Part shown: positions 1 to 4,938 of the stretch, piece by piece
Position numbering within the stretch: the first letter of the stretch is position 1
Layout of the letters: each line of letters starts with the position of its first letter
Assembly: GCA_030630245.1 (NCBI GenBank)
Contig: DAOVNL010000070.1
Coordinates: 1-5,487, forward strand
Source: Candidatus Omnitrophota bacterium
GTDB taxonomy: Bacteria; Omnitrophota; Gorgyraeia; B26-G9
Length of the DNA stretch: 5,487 nucleotides
Direction of reading: 5' to 3'
The notes under the pieces: generated by a model
What the model was told of the DNA's origin: nothing
The model's input: only the letters and a program-made list of their open reading frames with translations
Databases searched by the model: none
Made by a program: the position numbers and the translations under genes

Positions 1-395
1 GAAAAATTCATAGGATGCCCGTGCGATAGATGCCCTCCACAGGCAAGATCCAAAGCCAGCACTTTATCCCCTGCTTTAAGACAGCTCATAAACACCGCCA
101 TGTTGGCCTGAGCGCCTGAATGCGGCTGAACATTCGCGTGCTCGGCATGGAATATCTTCTTTGCCCTGTCAATAGCTAATTGTTCGGCAACATCAACATG
201 CTCACAGCCTCCGTACCACCGCGCCCCCGGATACCCTTCCGCGTATTTATTAGTAAGTACCGAACTCTGTGCCTCCATAACAGCACGCGAGGTAAAATTC
301 TCACTGGCAATCAGCTCTATATGCTGCCGCTGTCTTTTTAATTCGTTTTGTATAACATTATATATGGCAATATCTGTCTTTTTTAATTCACCCAT
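1..395 (-). CDS. glyA: Serine hydroxymethyltransferase, N-terminal part (3' end outside window)
   Basis: This is a PLP-dependent cytosolic enzyme that converts serine and tetrahydrofolate to glycine and 5,10-methylene-THF. About 131 residues are visible, roughly the first third of a protein usually near 415-430 residues. Family signatures in order are [10 protein letters not shown] (residues 25-34), [11 protein letters not shown] (47-57) followed by [16 protein letters not shown] (72-79), [12 protein letters not shown] (87-98) and GGHLSHG (120-126). The start ATG at 395-393 gives MGELKKTD and has a strong GGAGGG site 10 nt upstream. It is the last visible gene of the cluster, 23 bp after rpiB. 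Its products, glycine and one-carbon units, feed PurD and the formyltransferase steps of purine synthesis, which fits its place here. The reading frame runs off the low-coordinate edge intact, so the missing C-terminus is a window effect. Family assignment is essentially certain. Confidence 0.97.
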   Translation of the reverse strand, partial: MGELKKTDIAIYNVIQNELKRQRQHIELIASENFTSRAVMEAQSSVLTNKYAEGYPGARWYGGCEHVDVAEQLAIDRAKKIFHAEHANVQPHSGAQANMAVFMSCLKAGDKVLALDLACGGHLSHGHPMNF

Positions 396-405
396 TTTAA
401 ACTAT

Positions 406-411
406 CCCTCC
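406..411 (-). promoter_or_regulatory. Shine-Dalgarno site for glyA
   Basis: GGAGGG on the minus strand lies 10 nt before the glyA ATG, inside the 23-bp gap after the rpiB stop. It fixes the glyA start and shows that glyA can be initiated independently of rpiB translation. Confidence 0.75.
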
Positions 412-418
412 GCTGTAT

Positions 419-844
419 TTATGAGAACATTTTGACTCTGCGTTCATGCCTGCCGCCGGAAAATTTGGCCTTAAGCCATATATTAACCATTCGCTTGGCT
501 TTCTGCGCATTTATGAATTCAGCTCCCAAAGTAAGCACATTAGCGTTATTATGTTCACGAGAAAAACGCGCGTTTGAAAGATTAAAGCAATTCGCGGCTC
601 TTATCCCTTTTATACTTCCGGCCGCCATCGCCATACCTATTCCGCTATTACAAATCAGGATGCCCTTATCCGCTTTCTTTTTCAAAACCGTACGCGCTAC
701 TTTTAAAGCGAATTCCGGATAATCACATGATTCTTTGCTGTAAGTCCCAAAATCCTCAACCTCATGTCCCTTTTTCTTGAGATAAGAGACTAAAGCCCTT
801 TTTAAATCAACTCCCCTATGATCACTTCCTATAGCTATTTTCAT
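419..844 (-). CDS. rpiB: Ribose-5-phosphate isomerase B
   Basis: This 141-residue RpiB/LacAB-family sugar-phosphate isomerase interconverts ribulose-5-P and ribose-5-P in the cytosol, supplying the precursor of PRPP. The length is typical (about 140-150). Visible signatures are the N-terminal GSDHRG (residues 6-11), the DYPEFA segment (41-46), and GILICNSGIGM (61-71) with the catalytic cysteine at 65. They continue with GIRAA (80-84), SREHNNANVL (95-104) with the conserved His98, and the phosphate-binding tail GGRHERRV (130-137). Position 66 is Asn and 67 Ser, where Escherichia coli has Gly-Thr; this looks like a tolerated variant. The ATG overlaps the stop of the upstream fusion gene as ATGA, with no clear Shine-Dalgarno site, so translational coupling is likely. 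RpiB beside glyA and an LMW phosphatase matches the Bacillus subtilis ywlE-ywlF-glyA arrangement. An allose- or galactose-6-P isomerase role is possible in principle, but the purine context favours Rpi. Confidence 0.95.
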   Translation of the reverse strand: MKIAIGSDHRGVDLKRALVSYLKKKGHEVEDFGTYSKESCDYPEFALKVARTVLKKKADKGILICNSGIGMAMAAGSIKGIRAANCFNLSNARFSREHNNANVLTLGAEFINAQKAKRMVNIWLKAKFSGGRHERRVKMFS

Positions 845-1899
845 TTTAATTTCAACACCAGCCCTTCTATTGATTTTTGCAATTCACCGGCTATCTTCTC
901 ATAAAAGCCAATGCTCATGCCTATAGGATCCTGAATTGACAACCCTCCGGACTTATCCTCGGAAAACTCTTTTAACAGAAAAACCTTTTTATTCAATCCG
1001 CTTACGCGCTTCAAGATATACTCTTTATGCCCCTGCTCCATAACCAGGATAAAATCCGCCTGTTTGAGCATTTCATCAGTTACTCTCATTGCTGCATGGG
1101 CGGAAATATCCACGCCTAATTTTTGCATAACAAGAATAGCTTCCTTTGATGCCGCCATTCCCTCAAATGCTGCCACCCCTGCTGAACTGACATGAATATT
1201 TTCAGAGCCTTCGAATATTTTTTTCAGCAATCCCTCAGCCATCGCGCTGCGGCAGCTGTTTCCCGTACAAACAAAAAGAACCTCTTGTGTTTTTAAAACC
1301 CGAGCTATCATATCCTGAGTTACCGCGCCCTGTCTGATTATCTTAAAACCATCACCGGTAATCTTGCACACAGTCGAAGATGCTTTTAATTTTGACTCTC
1401 CTGAATCAATCAAAACATCGATTTTCTTATCGAGAGTCTTTAATACCTCCTGCGCGTTAACCGGAACTTTTTCCCCGGCAAAATTGGCAGATGGAGCAAA
1501 AACAGGCTCGCCGATTTCTTTTAACAATAACCGCGCGACCGGATGATTCGGAATTCGCAATCCCACGGTTTCTCCCTGCCGGGCATCTAAGACCAATGTG
1601 AGCGGCCCCGGCCAGAATTTATTCATTAGCTTATAAGCAAAAGGTGAGATAACTCCTGCCAGCTGCTCGGCCTGTTCAATACTGTGTATACAGAAAGAAA
1701 ATTGCTTTATCTCATATCTGTTTTTTATATAACGCAATTTCTCAACAGCTATTGTATTATAAGGCAAAGCGGCCAATCCGTAAACCGTCTCTGTCGGGAA
1801 AGCAACCAGCCCGCCTGCTTTTAATATTGATGCCGCCTCTTTTATCTTGTCCTTATCGGGATTTTCACTGTCGATCTTAAATATCTTTGTATCTTTCAT
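841..1899 (-). CDS. Fused L-threonylcarbamoyladenylate synthase (TsaC/YrdC) and low-molecular-weight protein phosphatase
   Basis: A 352-residue two-domain protein. Residues about 12-200 are a YrdC/Sua5 domain, which makes threonylcarbamoyl-AMP from Thr, bicarbonate and ATP for tRNA t6A37. It shows PTETVYGL (35-42), K59-N-R61 for the KxR motif, FWPGPLTLVL (95-104), APSAN (135-139), SSTV (174-177) and RQGA (189-192). The Pro usually following the KxR arginine is Tyr62. Residues about 206-350 are an LMW-PTP domain with the P-loop CTGNSCRS (211-218: nucleophile Cys211, Arg217), SSAGV (238-242), and DP (324-325) carrying the expected general acid Asp324. The P-loop and the DPIGMS context resemble YwlE, the protein-arginine phosphatase, more than eukaryotic tyrosine phosphatases, but substrate is not decided by sequence alone. 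The usual C-terminal Sua5 extension is absent; the phosphatase takes its place. The start lies 2 nt after the purE stop without a strong ribosome site, suggesting coupling. The frame is open throughout, so this is a real fusion in the sequence given. Confidence 0.92.
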   Translation of the reverse strand: MKDTKIFKIDSENPDKDKIKEAASILKAGGLVAFPTETVYGLAALPYNTIAVEKLRYIKNRYEIKQFSFCIHSIEQAEQLAGVISPFAYKLMNKFWPGPLTLVLDARQGETVGLRIPNHPVARLLLKEIGEPVFAPSANFAGEKVPVNAQEVLKTLDKKIDVLIDSGESKLKASSTVCKITGDGFKIIRQGAVTQDMIARVLKTQEVLFVCTGNSCRSAMAEGLLKKIFEGSENIHVSSAGVAAFEGMAASKEAILVMQKLGVDISAHAAMRVTDEMLKQADFILVMEQGHKEYILKRVSGLNKKVFLLKEFSEDKSGGLSIQDPIGMSIGFYEKIAGELQKSIEGLVLKLK

Positions 1900-1901
1900 G
1901 T

Positions 1902-2390
1902 TTAACTGATCTTTATTTTCCTTATTGCCTGAGCCATTTTCTCTTTAAACTTAAGCATTTTTTTAAGCAGCTTATCATCCTGCAATGCCAGGATCTGACA
2001 CGCAAGGATCGCCGCGTTCTGCGCCCCATGCTTTCCGATAGACACACAGGCAACAGGGATGCCTTTTGGCATTTGAACAGTCGAAAGCAGGCTGTCAAGC
2101 CCTTTGAGTGTTTTGGTTTCTATAGGGATCCCGATAACCGGCAAAATAGTATGCGCCGCGACAGTCCCGGCCAAGGCAGCAGACATACCGGCCGCGGCGA
2201 TTATAACCTGAGTTCCCTTATTAGAGAGCTGCTCTACATAGCGTACAACATCCTTCGGCGTACGGTGCGCGGAAAGAACTTTTACCTCATGAGATACCTT
2301 GAGCTCTTTCAACACCTTTATTGTTTCCTGAACTGTATGCAGATCAGACTTGCTTCCCATCATTACTGCCACTTTTATCTTCTTGCCCAT
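1902..2390 (-). CDS. purE: N5-carboxyaminoimidazole ribonucleotide mutase (PurE, class I-like)
   Basis: This 162-residue cytosolic enzyme forms CAIR in purine synthesis; class I enzymes rearrange N5-CAIR made by PurK. Visible signatures are MMGSKSDL (residues 10-17), VLSAHRTP (38-45) with His42 matching the catalytic His45 of Escherichia coli, AAAGMSAALAG (65-75), LPVIGIP (83-89), LDSLLSTVQMPKGIPVA (98-114) and the IGKHGAQNAAILA stretch. SAHRTP, not SAHKGP, places it with class I. The AAG loop ends in Ala72 where E. coli has His75 (GGAAHLPG), a notable substitution. The start is taken at the ATG at 2390-2388 because homology begins there and GGGAGG lies 12 nt upstream; the frame extends 28 codons further, but that extension overlaps purD and has no homology. 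It is 19 bp downstream of purD and 2 bp before the TsaC fusion. No purK is in the window. Confidence 0.95.
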   Translation of the reverse strand: MGKKIKVAVMMGSKSDLHTVQETIKVLKELKVSHEVKVLSAHRTPKDVVRYVEQLSNKGTQVIIAAAGMSAALAGTVAAHTILPVIGIPIETKTLKGLDSLLSTVQMPKGIPVACVSIGKHGAQNAAILACQILALQDDKLLKKMLKFKEKMAQAIRKIKIS

Positions 2391-2402
2391 AGTTTTTAAT
2401 AT

Positions 2403-2408
2403 CCTCCC
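2403..2408 (-). promoter_or_regulatory. Shine-Dalgarno site for purE
   Basis: GGGAGG in the 19-bp purD-purE gap, 12 nt before the ATG at 2390-2388. The spacing is somewhat long, but no other start in this frame has both a ribosome site and PurE homology, so it supports the short 162-residue product. Confidence 0.6.
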
Positions 2409-2409
2409 T

Positions 2410-3693
2410 TTAATTAGAAAAAACTTTTCCCAATGCTTTTTTGCCGATATCCCTGCGGAAAAACATACTATCAAAGCTTATCTTATCGAGCACCGCGTAG
2501 GTGTTATCAATGGCTGATTTTATATCATTTCCCAGAGAGGTTACCCCAAGCACCCTTCCCCCGCTGGTTATTATTTCATCACCCTGCTTTTTTGTTCCGG
2601 CATGAAAAACAATCCCTTCTTTAGCACAATCAACATCACTTAAGCCTTTGATAAGTTTTCCCTTTTCGTACTTACCGGGATACCCTCCTGAGGCTGCAAC
2701 TACACAAACACAGGCCCTTGCATCCCACACCAATGTATGCCCTTCTAATTTTTTATCAACTGATTTTAAGATCAATTCAAGCAGATCACTTTTTAGCCTG
2801 GGCAGAATCACCTGTGTTTCCGGGTCTCCGAAACGCACATTGAACTCCAGTACCTTAGGCCCGTCCGCGGTTATCATGACGCCTGTGTATAAAACCCCGC
2901 TAAAAGGAGTCCCTTCAGACTTCATCCCCTTTATTGTGGGGATTATTATTTTTCCCTGGATGTATTTTAAAACCTCATCCGTAACCACCGGCGCCGGAGA
3001 ATAAGCCCCCATGCCTCCGGTATTAGGCCCTATATCATCGTCAAATACGCGTTTATGGTCTTGAGAGGAAGCCATGGTTATTACATTATCTCCGTCACTA
3101 ATAACAATAATCGAAGCTTCCTGGCCGGCAAGGCATTCTTCAATAATAATCCTGCCGCCGGAATCACCAAAAGCCTTGTCCTTTAATATAGAGTTTATTG
3201 CCTGCTCCTGTTCCTCAAGGTTCACGCATACAAAGACTCCCTTACCCGCGCATAGGCCGTCTGCTTTTATCACTAAAGGCCGCTCCGCGTCTTTTACAAA
3301 CTTGAGCGCGCTTTTCAAATTTGTAAACTCTTCAAAACCCGCGGTAGGGATATTGTATTTTTTCATTATATTCTTCGCGAATACCTTGCTCGATTCCAGC
3401 CGGCTGGCCAGTTTACCCGGGCCGAATATTTTCAAACCCTTACTTTCAAATACATCAACAATCCCCGCGGCAAGCGGGGCTTCCGGGCCAACCACCGTAA
3501 GATCAATTTCTTCGCGGCTAGCAAAATCAAGCAAAGCGTTAATATCATCTGCTGCTATATCGAGGCACTGGGCAATATCTTCAATACCTCCATTGCCCGG
3601 GGCGCAATAGATTTTTTCCACCATCGGAGATTGAGCAATCTTCCAGACAAGAGCATGTTCGCGACCCCCTGAGCCTATGACCAGAATTTTCAT
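2410..3693 (-). CDS. purD: Phosphoribosylamine-glycine ligase (GAR synthetase)
   Basis: This 427-residue ATP-grasp enzyme joins glycine to 5-phosphoribosylamine, step 2 of purine synthesis, in the cytosol. The length matches the family (about 420-430). Domains in order are an N-terminal Rossmann-like part with VIGSGGREHAL (residues 5-15), APGNGG (31-36) and VVGPEAPL (67-74), then the ATP-grasp core with KADGLCAGKGV (143-153), EECLAGQEAS (185-194), QDHKRVFDDDIGPNTGGMGA (211-230) and EFNVRFGDPETQ (283-294) carrying metal-binding acidic residues. The C-terminal domain has HAGT (364-367), GGRVLGVT (378-385) and the closing FFRRDIGKKAL (411-421). The start is the ATG at 3693-3691, directly before MKILVIGSGG, with AGGAGA 8 nt upstream. 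The same frame runs 48 codons further upstream, but that part overlaps purM out of frame and has no homology. It follows the purM stop by 1 bp, so it is almost surely co-translated. Its glycine substrate is supplied by GlyA, encoded further down the operon. Confidence 0.97.
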   Translation of the reverse strand: MKILVIGSGGREHALVWKIAQSPMVEKIYCAPGNGGIEDIAQCLDIAADDINALLDFASREEIDLTVVGPEAPLAAGIVDVFESKGLKIFGPGKLASRLESSKVFAKNIMKKYNIPTAGFEEFTNLKSALKFVKDAERPLVIKADGLCAGKGVFVCVNLEEQEQAINSILKDKAFGDSGGRIIIEECLAGQEASIIVISDGDNVITMASSQDHKRVFDDDIGPNTGGMGAYSPAPVVTDEVLKYIQGKIIIPTIKGMKSEGTPFSGVLYTGVMITADGPKVLEFNVRFGDPETQVILPRLKSDLLELILKSVDKKLEGHTLVWDARACVCVVAASGGYPGKYEKGKLIKGLSDVDCAKEGIVFHAGTKKQGDEIITSGGRVLGVTSLGNDIKSAIDNTYAVLDKISFDSMFFRRDIGKKALGKVFSN

Positions 3694-3694
3694 A

Positions 3695-4711
3695 TCAATC
3701 TTCTCCTGTAAATTTAATGTTTGAGCGGCCTCGAGATTTGGAAACCTGTCCGATAATCCATGACCTAAGTTTAAAACGTCGCAAATGGCTCTGGATCTTC
3801 CTGGCCTGCCCCCTGCTGGTGACAAGCACCATCCCAATCCCCATATTGAATACGCGGTACATTTCCGCTTCTTTTATGTTTGCTCTTTTTTGCATGGTTT
3901 TAAATATTGCCGGCACCGGCCAGCTTCCCTTTTGGATAATAACAGATGAACCTTTAGGGAAAATTTTCATCAGTTTTTCATAAAACGCCCCGCCTGTAAT
4001 ATGCGCGATACCGCGCACATCAAAGTGCCTTAAAACCGAAAGTACTTCTTTTACATAAATCTTTGTCGGGCTCAGCAGCTCCTTTGCTTTTCTTTTTATC
4101 TCACTGCTCGTAAAAACCTTATGCACCAGAGAAAACCCGTTTGAATGCAATCCGCTTGAAGCCAGCCCCAGCAGCACATCCTTTGATTTGATCCCGGAAC
4201 CTGTAATGATCTTGTGCTTATCCACAACGCCCACGCAAAATCCCGCGAGGTCATACTCATCTTTTTTATAAATCGCCGGCATTTCCGCGGTTTCTCCGCC
4301 AATAAGAGCGCATCCGGCATCAGAACACCCCTTGGAAACACCCCGTACAATATCCACCATTTTTTTCCTGTTTAACTTTCCTGCAGCGATATAATCAAGG
4401 AAAAACAAAGGCTGGGCCCCCATAGCCAAAATATCGTTAACATTCATTGCCACAAGGTCAATGCCCACAGTGTCGTGCTTGCCGGCAAGCATAGCTATCT
4501 TGATTTTTGTACCAACACCGTCGGCGCTGGAAACAAGCACAGGATTCTTATACCGGCCTTTTTTTAATTCAAAGCAGCCGCCAAAACCGCCGATATTATT
4601 CAAGACTCCCGGCCTTTTTGTTTTTTTAACAAGGCTCTGGATATCCTTGACAAACTTGTTTGCCTCCTCAATATCCACTCCGGCTTTTTTATAAGTCAAT
4701 CCTCTTGGCAT
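3695..4711 (-). CDS. purM: Phosphoribosylformylglycinamidine cyclo-ligase (AIR synthetase)
   Basis: This 338-residue cytosolic enzyme closes the imidazole ring of formylglycinamidine ribonucleotide using ATP, step 5 of purine synthesis, directly after the PurQ/PurL step. The length is normal (about 330-350). Signatures are LTYKKAGVDIE (residues 5-15), IGGFGG (40-45), SSADGVGTK (61-69) of the nucleotide-binding strand, VAMNVNDILAMGAQPLFFLD (87-106), LIGGETAEMPAIY (136-148), ASSGLHSNGFSLVHK (184-198), LLSPTKIYV (212-220), HITGGAF (237-243) and FNMGIGMV (288-295). The HITGGG motif of many bacterial enzymes reads HITGGA here, which is probably benign. The C-terminal 40 residues are rich in Arg, Lys and Ser, but the frame is intact. 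The ATG at 4711-4709 is preceded by GGAGGGG with short spacing. It is the first gene after the 227-bp gap and appears to head the tight purM-to-glyA run. Confidence 0.97.
   Translation of the reverse strand: MPRGLTYKKAGVDIEEANKFVKDIQSLVKKTKRPGVLNNIGGFGGCFELKKGRYKNPVLVSSADGVGTKIKIAMLAGKHDTVGIDLVAMNVNDILAMGAQPLFFLDYIAAGKLNRKKMVDIVRGVSKGCSDAGCALIGGETAEMPAIYKKDEYDLAGFCVGVVDKHKIITGSGIKSKDVLLGLASSGLHSNGFSLVHKVFTSSEIKRKAKELLSPTKIYVKEVLSVLRHFDVRGIAHITGGAFYEKLMKIFPKGSSVIIQKGSWPVPAIFKTMQKRANIKEAEMYRVFNMGIGMVLVTSRGQARKIQSHLRRFKLRSWIIGQVSKSRGRSNIKFTGED
3702..3707 (-). promoter_or_regulatory. Shine-Dalgarno site for purD, nested in the end of purM
   Basis: AGGAGA lies 8 nt before the purD ATG and is formed by the last codons of purM (the Thr-Gly-Glu-Asp tail). 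Purine-rich codons at the purM C-terminus thus double as the ribosome site, which settles the purD start. Confidence 0.75.
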
Positions 4712-4713
4712 TT

Positions 4714-4720
4714 CCCCTCC
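4714..4720 (-). promoter_or_regulatory. Shine-Dalgarno site for purM, closely spaced
   Basis: GGAGGGG on the minus strand, with the GGAGG core ending 4 nt before the purM ATG. The spacing is shorter than usual, but the core is perfect and the product begins with the normal PurM N-terminus, so the start is secure. Confidence 0.7.
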
Positions 4721-4771
4721 GTATTCGTATTGAGCATCAAGAGTTCTGCAGAATAGGCCATTTAAATCTTA

Positions 4772-4857
4772 TTGTCATTCTAAAGGAAGCTAAACGACCG
4801 AAGAATCCCGACGTAAGATGAAATATGAGATTCTTCGCCTGCGGCTCAGAATGACAA
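4772..4857. repeat. Imperfect palindromic intergenic element (REP/MITE-like)
   Basis: The ends TTGTCATTCT (4772-4781) and AGAATGACAA (4848-4857) are perfect 10-bp inverted repeats. An inner pair, CGAAGAATC (4799-4807) and GATTCTTCG (4829-4837), adds 9 more, leaving a 21-nt loop and unequal internal bulges of 17 and 10 nt. Transcript from either strand could fold into a long hairpin. The pattern (GTCATTCTGAG then CGAAGAATCT, mirrored) resembles palindromic repeats I recall from intergenic regions of many bacterial genomes, a recollection that was not checked. The left arm has diverged more than the right. No U-rich tract follows on the minus strand, so an intrinsic terminator is not supported. 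It contains no gene. Confidence 0.6.
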
Positions 4858-4895
4858 AAAACGTTATTTTACAGAAGTCTGGTATTGAGTTTATT

Positions 4896-4923
4896 TTTAT
4901 ATTCCCGTTTTGATTTTTCTCAA
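4896..4923 (-). promoter_or_regulatory. Candidate sigma-70-type promoter for purM
   Basis: On the minus strand TTGAGA (4923-4918) and TATAAA (4901-4896) each match the -35 and -10 consensus at five of six bases, with a 16-nt spacer. Transcription would begin near 4890, downstream of the purQ stop and upstream of the palindromic element, giving purM a leader of about 180 nt that includes the hairpin. GTATTGAG and CTCAATAC flank it (4926-4919 and 4889-4882), overlapping the -35 box and the expected start point, so they could be an operator. The region is AT-rich, so chance matches are likely enough to keep this tentative. Confidence 0.35.
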
Positions 4924-4938
4924 TACGCGATACTGTTT

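Larger units (their letters stand above)
4726..4927. repeat. 9-bp inverted repeat near the edges of the purQ-purM gap
   Basis: CGTATTGAG at 4726-4734 is matched exactly by its reverse complement CTCAATACG at 4919-4927. The two copies lie close to the purM ribosome site and to the purQ stop. A third, direct copy of GTATTGAG occurs at 4882-4889. Each outer copy sits in a short degenerate run (CGTATT twice at 4720-4731; CAATACG then CGATACT at 4921-4934). It could mark the ends of a small inserted element or be the remains of dispersed short repeats. The matches are seen directly; the function is unknown. Confidence 0.45.

Noticed and set aside
396..418. Riboswitch or attenuator before glyA, such as a glycine riboswitch
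   Set aside because: The gap is only 23 bp and is filled by the ribosome site; there is no room for a structured leader.
2391..2474. 28-codon N-terminal extension of the purE frame
   Set aside because: It overlaps the end of purD, contains no PurE-like sequence, and the ATG at 2390 directly precedes the conserved KIKVAVMMGSKSD start.
3074..3610. 178-codon plus-strand open frame opposite purD, and similar plus-strand frames opposite rpiB, purE and purM
   Set aside because: They lie fully antisense to well-recognised genes, have no recognisable domains, and show compositions typical of antisense shadows.
3694..3837. 48-codon N-terminal extension of the purD frame
   Set aside because: It overlaps the purM coding sequence in another frame, shows no PurD homology, and the inner ATG has a good ribosome site and the exact family N-terminus.
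4772..4870. Palindrome as a Rho-independent terminator of purQ
   Set aside because: On the minus strand the hairpin is followed by mixed sequence, not a U-tract, the stem is interrupted, and its loop is long.
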